Part shown: piece after piece, positions 1-7,900 of the stretch
Position numbering within the stretch: position 1 is the stretch's first letter
Layout of the letters: every line of letters starts with the position of its first letter
Assembly (NCBI GenBank): GCA_900552885.1
Contig: USBM01000094.1
Coordinates: 1 to 8,042, forward strand
Reading direction: 5' to 3'
DNA from: an uncultured Clostridium sp.
GTDB taxonomy: Bacteria; Bacillota; Clostridia; Lachnospirales; Lachnospiraceae
DNA: 8,042 nt
Program-made: the position numbers and the translations under genes
The notes under the pieces: model-generated
The model's input: the letters and a program-made list of their open reading frames with translations, nothing else
Told to the model about the DNA's origin: nothing
The model's database searches: none

Positions 1-753
1 AATATCTAATATATATTTTACGGAAGAGAAAAAGGTTGACATCCAAAACTCATCCGCTCCTTCTGTCGATGCCACATAGATAAACTCATCACCCATGTTA
101 CAAAGCGTCCGGTTCTTATATGCCGATATTGCAATCGTCTTTGTATGCTTGCGGCGCAGCGTCTTAATGATCTCTCCCAACCGAAGATTCTCTCCGGTAT
201 GACTGATCACAATGGCCAGATGATTATCCTGTGCGATCAATGCCTGCAGCTCCTGCACATTCGTTGCAATGTGTGTATATGCAAGCTTACCTGCATGCAG
301 CATCTGTGAACATCCATACTGAGCCAGATGCACATTCATGTCATACACATAGAAATCAATTGCTGCTGCCTCATGTATCATCTTGCGAATCCGCATCATC
401 TGCTCAAGAGATAATGCTTTGCGCGTTTCTTCTACTGCCTTCGCCTCTAATCCACTGATCTTCTTCACAAGAGAAACTACACTCTCCTGTTCCTCAATCT
501 TAATCTTCTCCTCTGCTTCTGCATCCGTAAGCTTCAACTCACTGACAAAACGAAGCCGGAAGTCCGGATATCCCTTACAGCCCATTTTCTGGCAAAATCG
601 TGTGACAGATGCAGCACTGGTAAATGTCACGTGACCAAGCTCCCTTGATGACAATACAGCTACCTGCTCAGGATGCGCTAAAATATAACTGCATATATCC
701 CGTTCCCGTTCCGTCAGTCCCTGTACCTGTCTCATTTCTCTCATTAATAACAT
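1..753 (-). CDS. MurR/RpiR-family transcriptional regulator (HTH + SIS), C-terminus cut by window edge
   Basis: A 251-codon open frame runs from ATG at 753 to the window edge with no stop; RpiR proteins are usually about 280 residues, so roughly 30 residues are missing. Residues 1-75 form the HTH_6 domain: SSRELG (35-40) and the recognition-helix region SAASVTRFCQKMGCKGYPDF (46-65) match the family pattern. Residues about 130-251 are an SIS (sugar isomerase) domain, seen in VISHTGEN (182-189), TIAISAYKN (206-214) and the GDEFIYV strand (221-227). The first SIS loop, normally GxGxS, reads YVYDMN (135-140), so ligand binding may be altered. The start is fixed by AAGGAG at 766-761, 7 bases upstream; the in-frame ATG at 744 is too far away. 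Family members are DNA-binding repressors or activators answering to phosphosugars. It lies 26 bases after the reductase gene and is probably co-transcribed, so it may regulate that unit. Confidence 0.9.
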   Translation of the reverse strand, partial: MLLMREMRQVQGLTERERDICSYILAHPEQVAVLSSRELGHVTFTSAASVTRFCQKMGCKGYPDFRLRFVSELKLTDAEAEEKIKIEEQESVVSLVKKISGLEAKAVEETRKALSLEQMMRIRKMIHEAAAIDFYVYDMNVHLAQYGCSQMLHAGKLAYTHIATNVQELQALIAQDNHLAIVISHTGENLRLGEIIKTLRRKHTKTIAISAYKNRTLCNMGDEFIYVASTEGADEFWMSTFFSSVKYILDI

Positions 754-779
754 ATCGCAGCTCCTTGCCTAAAGGTAGG

Positions 780-1580
780 TTATGGTCTTTGACCCATTCC
801 ACCCTCTAAGGTAATGGTCTCACCACTCATATATTTGAAATCAGGGGATGCTAACTGTACACAAGGCCGTCCGATTTCCAGTTCTACATCTCCATAGTGT
901 CCCATCGGAGGCATCTTCACATTTGCCTTAAATGCGTCCGGATATGCTTTTTCAAAGTTCTCAAGCTGTGCTGTCCATGCAAGAGGACATATAATGTTGA
1001 CATTAATGCCATCCTTACCCCACTCGGTAGCCGCTACTCTGGTAAGTCCACGGATGCCCTCTTTGGCCGCTGCATATGCACACTGACCAAAATTACCAAA
1101 CAATCCGGCACCGGAAGCAAAATTGATAACTGTTCCCTTTGTCTCCTTCAAATGTGGATAACATGCTTTCATATAGTAGTATGTTGCATACAAACCGGAA
1201 TAGATTGCAAGATCAAACTGCTCTGTTGTGTGATCTGCCAATGTAACACCGGACGCAGATGCCTGTGCATTATTGATCAGAACATCAATTCTGCCAAATT
1301 CCTTGATTGCTTCCTCTACCACATGATTCACCACTGCTTCATTATCTGCTCCTGCATTGACATCTGCCTGCACAGGTAGTACCTTAATTCCGTATTCTCT
1401 CTCTAATTCTTCTTTCGCATCGGTTAATTTCTGTACATTACGTCCGGTAAGAACCAGATTCGCCCCCTCTTTTGCATATGCTGTTGCAATTCCGTAACCA
1501 ATAGAACCGCAGCTTCCATCACTAAGTACTGCTCTTCCACCACCTGTAATGATGGCTGTCTTTCCTTTCAAAAATCCCAT
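780..1580 (-). CDS. Short-chain dehydrogenase/reductase (SDR), substrate unknown
   Basis: The 266-residue protein is a complete classical-length SDR, a soluble NAD(P)(H)-dependent oxidoreductase with a Rossmann fold. The nucleotide-binding motif starts at TGGG (12-15), but about eight extra residues separate it from SIGYGIA (26-32); the second half resembles enoyl-ACP reductases (FabI) more than the usual TGxxxGIG. The strand ending in LTGRN (44-48) follows. NNAQ (103-106) replaces the usual NNAG. The catalytic serine is S156 (NFASGAG), with Y169 and K173 in YAAAK. The fourth tetrad residue, usually Asn in a 'vN' motif, appears to be Ser at 128 (IYSGLY). The C-terminal GETITLEGGMGQRP is typical of the family. 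The start is supported by AAAGGAG (1594-1588), 7 bases before the ATG. It leads a two-gene unit with the RpiR regulator. Substrates such as polyols, hydroxyacids, acyl thioesters or steroids are all possible; the sequence does not decide. Confidence 0.93.
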   Translation of the reverse strand: MGFLKGKTAIITGGGRAVLSDGSCGSIGYGIATAYAKEGANLVLTGRNVQKLTDAKEELEREYGIKVLPVQADVNAGADNEAVVNHVVEEAIKEFGRIDVLINNAQASASGVTLADHTTEQFDLAIYSGLYATYYYMKACYPHLKETKGTVINFASGAGLFGNFGQCAYAAAKEGIRGLTRVAATEWGKDGINVNIICPLAWTAQLENFEKAYPDAFKANVKMPPMGHYGDVELEIGRPCVQLASPDFKYMSGETITLEGGMGQRP

Positions 1581-1603
1581 AATCCTACTCCTTTCACAAT
1601 GAC

Positions 1604-1620
1604 TCCCCTACTTTATGGGA
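1604..1620 (-). promoter_or_regulatory. Short hairpin upstream of the SDR ribosome binding site
   Basis: On the minus strand TCCC (1620-1617) can pair with GGGA (1607-1604) across a 9-base loop, ending 9 bases before the AAAGGAG of the SDR gene. The same TCCC could instead pair with the GGGG at the predicted 5' end of the transcript (1938-1935) to close the large upstream structure. The two pairings exclude each other, which would allow a leader-type switch, but the stems are only four base pairs, so this is weak. Confidence 0.25.
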
Positions 1621-1625
1621 TGAAG

Positions 1626-1839
1626 ACAGACGATGAATGGAGTATAAGCATCGATTATTCTATGGTTATAAACGTGCTCCGGTTATGCTACCCGTTCGGG
1701 CAAGCCTCAGACATATGAGAAATCTCAGCTTGAGGGCTTCGATTTCTCATTGAGTCTTGTCTCCACAGCATAAAGGTCGCACTTATTATAGACCATAGGA
1801 TAATCAATGCATTTATGTTATCTCAATCCATTCGTCTGT
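1626..1839. repeat. Long imperfect inverted repeat (arms 1626-1688 and 1768-1839)
   Basis: The two arms, 63 and 72 bases, are complementary in blocks. ACAGACGA (1839-1832 on the minus strand) pairs with TCGTCTGT (1633-1626), and ATGGA with TCCAT just inside. GCATTGATTAT pairs with ATAATCGATGC, CTATGG with CCATAG, TATAA with TTATA, GTGC with GCAC, and TTATGC with GCATAA (1688-1683). Small bulges and one asymmetric internal loop separate the blocks. This pattern is more like an RNA rod than a recent DNA duplication. The bases flanking the repeat are not duplicated, so there is no sign of transposition. Confidence 0.8.
1715..1750 (-). other. Apical 10-bp perfect hairpin of the predicted RNA
   Basis: Positions 1715-1724 and 1741-1750 are exact reverse complements (atgagaaatc and gatttctcat on the plus strand) around a 16-base loop. 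In the minus-strand RNA the loop contains AAGCCCUC, which could also pair with the nearby GAGGCUU (1709-1703 region), a possible pseudoknot at the tip of the rod. There is no U-tract after it, so it is not a terminator. Confidence 0.6.
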
Positions 1840-1941
1840 TCGTTGCGCATAATCATCCATAAAGTTACCGCCACACCCGATGCCGTTACACGTTGAGCGT
1901 TGACGATAAGAGTCTGCTCCATTAACTACTTGTACCCCTTA

Positions 1942-1970
1942 ATAGTAGCAGAATTTGCTGATTTCAGCAA
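1942..1970 (-). promoter_or_regulatory. Housekeeping-type promoter with extended -10
   Basis: On the minus strand the -35 box is TTGCTG (1970-1965) and the -10 box TACTAT (1947-1942), separated by exactly 17 bases. TGC directly before the -10 gives an extended -10. Transcription would begin in the GGGG at 1938-1935, only about 45 bases after the GGDEF-EAL stop codon. It would drive the structured RNA and, if there is no termination, the SDR-RpiR genes. Confidence 0.65.
1955..1970. promoter_or_regulatory. Perfect dyad overlapping the -35 box
   Basis: TTGCTGAAATCAGCAA (minus strand) has two 7-base arms around two bases, and its first arm is the -35 box plus one base. It could be an operator for a dimeric regulator or the remnant hairpin at the end of the upstream operon. 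It lacks the U-run expected of an intrinsic terminator. The RpiR regulator encoded downstream is one candidate binder, but nothing in the sequence proves this. Confidence 0.4.
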
Positions 1971-1982
1971 TGCATTTTTCCC

Positions 1983-3677
1983 TTACACAGCATAAGGGGA
2001 ATATCCGTGATCTAAGCGTTGTTCAAATTCCTGTTGAGGAAGCGGTCTGTCAAACACATAACCCTGCACAATATCACAGCCAACCTCCCGCAGATAATCA
2101 AGCTGTTCTTCCGTCTCCACACCCTCTGCAATCGTCTTCTTGCCAAGCTGTCTCACAAGATTGATAATATTGGCAAACATGATCTTGTCCTTTTGCTTAC
2201 CCGGATATTCTGTCTCTAACGGAATGAAGGACTTGTCAATCTTGATCACATTGAGATCTATCTTCTTGATCATATTAAGGGAAGAAAATCCTGTTCCGAA
2301 ATCATCAATAGACGTTCCGATTCCATGATTCCTCAATCCATTCACAACATGTGACATGATCTCGTAATTCTGAAAATCTTCGCTCTCCGTCAATTCTATT
2401 TCAATGTATTGATAATCGATTCCGTAACGGTCAATAATCGCAACAATGCGTTCCACCATGTCCTCTTCTTCTAAATGCTTTCTGGAAAAGTTCACAGAAA
2501 TGCAGATTTGGCTCTTTCCCTGCTCCTTGCGTTCCTTCAAAAACTTGCAAACCTCTTCTAACACATAATAATCCAGCTTACAGATACTTCCTTCACGCTC
2601 TAATTGCGGCACAAATTGCATAGGTGGAATTAATGTTCCATTATGCAGCCAACGCACAAGAGCTTCCGATCCATATAACGTCCGGTCACTGATATTCACT
2701 TTCGGTTGATAATAAACAATAAACTCTCCCGCTTCTAATGCCGGTGCAAACTGGGAAACAATGGTCTGATTCTCCATTAATTGTTTATGAATCTCTTCCG
2801 AATAATATACTAATGTACCGACACCCCGGATTCTTGCTGTCTGATATGCAATACTTGAACGTGCTAATACATCGCGCGGTGTCTCAATATTTTCAAGAGC
2901 AGACACGCCAATGGTAGCACTGAACAGGAATTCCTTCCTCTTCTCCGATGTGGCATGTGATATCCGTACATTCCGAAGCATATAAATATATTCTTCCACA
3001 AATTCATTCCTGACCAAAGCAATAAAATTGTCACCACCTAACCGGGCAACCATGCCATCCTTTGTCTCAGAATCCACATATGCCGCATATTTTCTTAATA
3101 TGACATCCCCTTCCGCATAAGGAAAAACTTTATTCACATACTTGAAATTATGAATATTAAAAAAGAATACATGATATTGTTGCAATCTGTGCTGTCTCAT
3201 CAAAGAAACAACAAAACGCATAAATGCTTCCTGATTCGCTACACCGGTAGCCAGATCTGTACCGATCACCTGTGTAAGAAATCCCTGCATGATAACCCGG
3301 CTGAACTGGGTAAATATCTGTTTTCCGATCAGATTCTGCATCTCTCTTTCTGCTTTTGAAAACGGTTCTGTCCCTGACGGCTGCAAAAAAATACACACAT
3401 TGCCCCTATCTAGCAGCCCAAAACGCAGTGCACACACATCATTTCCCACGTCAGCGCCCTGATTATATAATACAATTGTCCGGCGTTCCTCTTTTGGTTC
3501 TAACCGGCTTGCCGGCATCTCTATAACAACTTCTGCCTTTCCCAGCCGGACTGCCGGTGCCAATATTGCAACCGCTTCCTTCACATTCTGCTCGCATTGA
3601 GCAAGATCCTGTGCCGGTGATAATAGTTTTTCCAGAAACTGTATATAACACTCATTCACAATAAGATGACTATCCAT
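1983..3677 (-). CDS. GGDEF-EAL protein, predicted c-di-GMP phosphodiesterase with degenerate GGDEF
   Basis: The 564-residue protein has no clear membrane segment and is probably cytoplasmic. Residues 1-130 match no domain I recognise (a divergent GAF-like sensor is possible). The GGDEF domain covers about 135-295: DLATGVAN (141-148) is kept, but the metal-binding aspartate is N174 (NIHNFK) and the signature reads GGDNF (214-218), so cyclase activity is unlikely; no RxxD inhibitory site precedes it. The EAL domain covers about 305-555 and keeps the expected catalytic set: E338 (SEALVRW), N396 (SVNFS), E428 and E431 (IELTES), D458-D459 with loop 6 DDFGTGFSSL, K479 (IKIDKSF), E518 and E521 (AEGVET), and Q538. 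It should therefore cleave c-di-GMP to pGpG, with the GGDEF part possibly binding GTP as a regulator. The start is supported by AAGGAG 8 bases upstream. It is the third gene of the operon, 46 bases after the BMP gene. Confidence 0.95.
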   Translation of the reverse strand: MDSHLIVNECYIQFLEKLLSPAQDLAQCEQNVKEAVAILAPAVRLGKAEVVIEMPASRLEPKEERRTIVLYNQGADVGNDVCALRFGLLDRGNVCIFLQPSGTEPFSKAEREMQNLIGKQIFTQFSRVIMQGFLTQVIGTDLATGVANQEAFMRFVVSLMRQHRLQQYHVFFFNIHNFKYVNKVFPYAEGDVILRKYAAYVDSETKDGMVARLGGDNFIALVRNEFVEEYIYMLRNVRISHATSEKRKEFLFSATIGVSALENIETPRDVLARSSIAYQTARIRGVGTLVYYSEEIHKQLMENQTIVSQFAPALEAGEFIVYYQPKVNISDRTLYGSEALVRWLHNGTLIPPMQFVPQLEREGSICKLDYYVLEEVCKFLKERKEQGKSQICISVNFSRKHLEEEDMVERIVAIIDRYGIDYQYIEIELTESEDFQNYEIMSHVVNGLRNHGIGTSIDDFGTGFSSLNMIKKIDLNVIKIDKSFIPLETEYPGKQKDKIMFANIINLVRQLGKKTIAEGVETEEQLDYLREVGCDIVQGYVFDRPLPQQEFEQRLDHGYSPYAV

Positions 3678-3723
3678 ATTCTTCTCTCCTTCAACCCCTT
3701 AACCTTATCCTGAACCCGGACGA

Positions 3724-4920
3724 TCATTCCTTTATATCAATTACATCCTGTAATATATAATAAAATGTCGGTGCAGAACTTTCTTTATTCTCCGGATATC
3801 CCTCTGTAAGATCATAAGTATCCGATACATCCTGCGGATTCACGCCAACATACTCTCCCCGGAACACCTCGATCTGACCACTTTTCAATTGCTCAATAGT
3901 GGATGCAATCCGCTCTCTGGTGCCCTTTGCCACAACCACTTCATTTAATTCTAACATCTGCACCCAGTTCTCGTCAAATCCTGCCCCGATATCTTGTCCA
4001 TTAACATTTCCCCCAACAACATCCTCGATCTTTTTCTGATCAAGAACCGCCTGAACAGCCTGCCGCATATATGGTTTCCAATTAATCTTGGCACCAATCA
4101 GATATGTAGTAGGTGCCAATTCTGCCATACTTTGATTATAACTGACAAGATACACCGGTATATCTGCATCCGTCTGTTCACAGGCAACTGCAGGTCCTGA
4201 CGTATCCGAATGCTGGGAAATGATCACACATCCATCTTCAATCAGAGATTGCGCACATTTCTTTTCTTTCAGATAATTGCTCCATGTATTCGTATAACAA
4301 ACTTCCATCGTTACTTCCGGCACGATGGAACGGGCACCTAATAAAAATGCAGTATAACCCGAAATCACTTCCGCATAGGGATATGCCCCTACATACCCAA
4401 TCCTCGCCTGCTCCCTGGTAATCGTTCCATTCTCGATCAATTCCTGTAATTTCATTCCTGCCACAACGCCGGAAACATACCGCCCCTCATAGATCGCCCC
4501 CATAAAAGTATGATAATTATCCAATACCGGATCTGTATTGGCATTATCTCCGGTTGCCATACAAAATTGTACATCGGGATATTTCTCTGCCAGTTCTTTG
4601 GTTACAGTTTCATATCCATAACTGGTAGCAAATATAATATCGCAGCCTTCTTCCACCAATTCTTCTATTGACTGCCGTTCTGCACCTTCTGCCACATTAT
4701 ACTTAGCAATTGTATGCACCTGATCGCCAAATGCATTATCCACTGCTTCCTGTGCTTCCATAAAATTGCCGGTATATGCCGTACTGGCATCTCCTACATA
4801 TACAAATCCCACTTTGATGGTTCTATCCGCATCCTTTTTCCAGAACATATTATACAATCCCACCACGGCAAAGATCATGGCACATGCTGTAATTATCGTA
4901 ATTCCATAAATGCGTTTCAT
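3724..4920 (-). CDS. BMP/PnrA-family substrate-binding protein with N-terminal membrane anchor
   Basis: The 398-residue protein belongs to the Bmp (basic membrane protein) family of type I periplasmic binding folds, whose characterised members bind nucleosides and usually serve ABC importers. The binding domain spans about 35-360. Typical pieces are IKVGFVYVGD (35-44), GCDIIFATSYGYE (92-104), GRYVSGVVAGM (146-156), IGYVGAYPYAEVISGY (174-189) and ISQHSDTSG (234-242); GAGFDENW (312-319) and FRGEY (353-357) close it. About 40 residues follow with no assigned role. Residues 4-27 are one hydrophobic helix followed by KKD, which looks like an uncleaved anchor. ITAC (10-13) resembles a lipobox, but the hydrophobic part before it is very short. 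No permease or ATPase gene is nearby, so a sensing role with the adjacent c-di-GMP enzymes is more likely than transport; this is an inference. Its ATG overlaps the upstream stop. Confidence 0.9.
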   Translation of the reverse strand: MKRIYGITIITACAMIFAVVGLYNMFWKKDADRTIKVGFVYVGDASTAYTGNFMEAQEAVDNAFGDQVHTIAKYNVAEGAERQSIEELVEEGCDIIFATSYGYETVTKELAEKYPDVQFCMATGDNANTDPVLDNYHTFMGAIYEGRYVSGVVAGMKLQELIENGTITREQARIGYVGAYPYAEVISGYTAFLLGARSIVPEVTMEVCYTNTWSNYLKEKKCAQSLIEDGCVIISQHSDTSGPAVACEQTDADIPVYLVSYNQSMAELAPTTYLIGAKINWKPYMRQAVQAVLDQKKIEDVVGGNVNGQDIGAGFDENWVQMLELNEVVVAKGTRERIASTIEQLKSGQIEVFRGEYVGVNPQDVSDTYDLTEGYPENKESSAPTFYYILQDVIDIKE

Positions 4921-4933
4921 CCCTGTACCTCCT
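4917..4933 (-). promoter_or_regulatory. ATGA overlap with strong ribosome binding site (translational coupling)
   Basis: The TGA of the HD-GYP sensor (4919-4917) and the ATG of the BMP gene (4920-4918) share four bases. A perfect AGGAGG (4933-4928) lies 7 bases before this ATG, inside the end of the sensor gene. This arrangement predicts coupled translation and a fixed ratio of the two membrane proteins. Confidence 0.85.
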
Positions 4934-7900
4934 CATTCACCGTTGCTGTCTGATCCTCATAGAGCTGTTCCACGTCAATCTCCCTCTCCTCAATGAGCTG
5001 CAGCATAATATCCACTAAGTCAGGATCGAATTGTGTTCCCTTGCCTTTCTTCAATTCACCGATCACAAAATCAAAATCTAATTTTCTACGATAAACACGA
5101 TTAGCCGTCATCGCATCAAATGCATCTGCGATCCCGATGATTCTCGCATTTAACGGAATTTCTTCCCCTTTCAGTCCATGTACATATCCATGACCATCAT
5201 ACCGTTCATGATGATACAATGCTCCCTCCTGTACATTTTCCACCAAAGTAAACTTTTTAAGGATCTCTGCGCCTTTCACGACATGCGACTTCATAATCTC
5301 ATATTCTTCATCCGTTAACCGTCCCGGCTTATTGAGTACGCGATCCGGAATTCCAATCTTACCAATATCATGCAAAAGAGCAGCCTTACGCAACTGTTCA
5401 CATGACGCATCATCAAACCCTAATCGTCTTGCGATCATCACAGAATATTCAGACACTCTTACCGAGTGCTGGCTTGTATTCTCATCTTTCGCATCTACCG
5501 TCCGTGCAATGGTAAGAACTGTCTCATTGCCCATCTCCACCTGACTTCTTGCAAATTCCAATTCTTTTCTCTGCATATTCAACGTCCGCTGGATCTGTGT
5601 CCGGAAGAATAACCAGGTCAGATATGCGACCACTAAGGCAAACACAACCACGGTATAACATACAAACCACCAGTTGTCATAAATTTCCCGTTCTTTCTCG
5701 ATCGTATATGTACTTTCCGCCATAATCCTCTTACCGCGGCTATCCATAACACCTAAATGAAAGGTATAAGTTCCAACCGGAAGATTCGTGTATGTAATGC
5801 TCTTTAACTCATTTTGCGGTATAATTTTCGGCTGCTTATCAAATCCTTCCATATAAATACTGACATTTGGCAAATTCAAAGAATAATTGATAATCTCCGG
5901 TACAATCTCAATCCGGTTCACACCACTTGGTAATACCGTTGTCTCTCCCCGTTCTACCGAGTAGATACTATCATCCACCTTAACGGAGCGGACAATCATA
6001 CGATAAGAACGGACTGACACTGTATAACGGTTGAGATTCATACATAATACCCCTGAATCGGTTGAAAGATACAGATTCTCATCCGCATCCATATAATTCC
6101 ATGCATTGGGAGTAAATGATTTTAACAATCCCGACCGGGAATCTAGCAACTTATAATCCGCATTTCCAGCGAGCAGATCCTCTTTGTCAACCACATAGAT
6201 TCCGGCAGATCCTAACACAAACATCATACCGCTCGTACTTTCTACGATATCATAGTTATTATAGTACGGAAAATCCAAAATACGTATTCCATCCTTATCC
6301 TGATAGCAGATGCTATTACTCGTCACAAAAAATGTTCCTTCCCCATCCAGGTCAGATTTCATACGCAGTATTACTTCGGAACCAAGCCCATCCTGCTTCG
6401 TCAACGTCTGAATCACTTTTCGGTCACAGATCACCGCAACACCCCCACCATCGGTTCCGGCTAACAAAGTTCCATCTGCCTGTTGCATCAAACATAACAC
6501 CTTGGGGTTCTTTAATCCCTCCTCATACCTGATCACATCTGTCACTTTTCCATTCTCAATGTAAGCAATCCCGGAATCTCCCGCAGATACGATTGCACCA
6601 TCTTCTAACTCTAGTACCATTCGTAATTTATTTCCCGGCAGCCCATTCTCATTCGTATATGTTGTCACATTTCCAGATTCCCTGACTTCGTATAATCCGT
6701 TTCCGGATGTGCTGATCCACAGATGGTTCTTCTGATCCACATACAGATTCCGAACCCGGATTCCGGCAAGTTGTTCTGTCAGTGAATTCGTCGCTTCCTG
6801 CATTTTACCCTCATGCACCATATCCAGCCCGTTATCAGTTCCAAAATAGTAATCGCCATTCCACTGTGTGACACAATTGACTACCTGATCTGTTAATCCG
6901 GCTTCATGGTATATATCCGTAAAGACAGATGGACACAGCCGTAACAGACCAAGTCTCGAAGATGTAAACCAGAGATTGCCTTGATAATCAATCAGCATAT
7001 GGTCAACAGAACTGCTAAACGCATCTGCCTGAATACCACAATACTCTTTCTGATCATCCATATATCCCATACCTGTGTCTGCACAGATAAACAGAATACC
7101 CTCATCAGAAAACCGCAGCGATTTCAGATTACGGAGTCCTTCACATTCATAGGTTGTCTGACGTTTCATTCCCTTGCTGTTTACCCCCAACACCTCTATT
7201 GTGCTTCCTGTCGTTCCCGCATACAGCATTCCATCTTCATCAAAGGAACAGCAGGTATATGCATTTCCATTCTCTGCTGTTATCTCCGAAACTACCTTTC
7301 GTTCCCTTAAAAGATATAATTTCCCTTCACTTGTCACAACTGCAACATTGCCATTTGCGTCTGCACTAATACTTCCCGCATATACAATATCCGGAATCAC
7401 AGTCTCTACAGAAAGTCCTCCTGCTAAGGTAAGGATCGCCAACGAACCGGTTGTCCCGACATAATAATCTCCATCCGTACACTGCGTAATACACCGGACA
7501 GAATCTGAGGACAGCCCATCTGCCTCAGTCACTACATTCGATATCTTTTCATTAATACAGATAGATAATCCATTATCATTTGTTCCAATCCACAAACGCC
7601 CCTCCTCATCTGTATACAGGCAATTAACATTTTTGGCCGACTCAAATGAATTCATCCATTCAAATTCATTGCCGCCATACCGATATAGACCGCCATATGT
7701 ACCGATCCATAATACACCATCATTTGTCTGTGCAATGTCATTAGCACTTCCGCCAGGCAATCCGTTCCTTCCATTATAAATAGTCTGTACATAAGCATTA
7801 TAGTTATATACAGTTGTCCGATCACTCCCTACAGAATCATCTGATGTACCCTTTTCTTTTCCAAAGCTTGTAAATGGGCTCATAACCATCCCACCACATA

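Larger units (their letters stand above)
1617..1938 (-). ncRNA. Predicted large structured noncoding RNA or structured leader, raiA-motif-like candidate
   Basis: This is the non-coding interval between the GGDEF-EAL stop and the SDR start. It follows a good promoter (1970-1942), with a likely first base in the GGGG at 1938-1935. On the minus strand it can fold into a small hairpin at 1905-1884 (CGU/ACG outer and ACGC/GUGU inner pairs), a junction around GGTGTGGCGGTAAC (1877-1864), then a long rod formed by 1839-1768 and 1688-1626. The rod is capped by a perfect 10-bp hairpin (1750-1741 with 1724-1715) and a CCC-GAAC-GGG mini-hairpin (1700-1691). The 3' TCCC (1620-1617) can close against the 5' GGGG. 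No long ORF explains the interval. A multi-stem RNA of a few hundred bases in Clostridia brings the raiA motif to mind, but that match is from memory and unverified. It could be a free RNA or the leader of the SDR-RpiR operon; I see no terminator before the SDR gene. Confidence 0.6.

Noticed and set aside
897..1379. 160-codon open frame on the plus strand
   Set aside because: It lies wholly opposite the SDR gene, is rich in Cys, Ile and His from reverse-strand codons, shows no domain and has no ribosome binding site; it is a shadow.
1785..1790. Perfect TATAAT -10 box on the minus strand inside the rod
   Set aside because: No acceptable -35 lies 16-18 bases upstream, and the bases are part of a paired arm of the inverted repeat.
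1626..1839. MITE or insertion-sequence remnant
   Set aside because: The arms are block-wise complementary with bulges, the flanking bases are not duplicated, and no transposase fragment is present.
1955..1970. Intrinsic terminator for the c-di-GMP operon
   Set aside because: The hairpin is real, but the bases after it on the minus strand (ATTCTGCT) contain no U-run, and the dyad coincides with a promoter -35 box.
1583..1982. c-di-GMP riboswitch (GEMM-I or GEMM-II)
   Set aside because: Expected given the neighbouring genes, but I could not find the conserved GEMM-I core segments, and the long rod does not fit either class as I know them. A covariance-model scan would settle it.
4882..4891. 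Lipobox ITAC in the BMP protein as proof of a lipoprotein
   Set aside because: The hydrophobic segment before it is too short and the hydrophobic run continues well past the cysteine, which fits an uncleaved anchor better.
6116..6532. 138-codon open frame on the plus strand
   Set aside because: It is antisense to the propeller repeats of the HD-GYP sensor, with low-complexity Ser/His/Pro content and no family resemblance.
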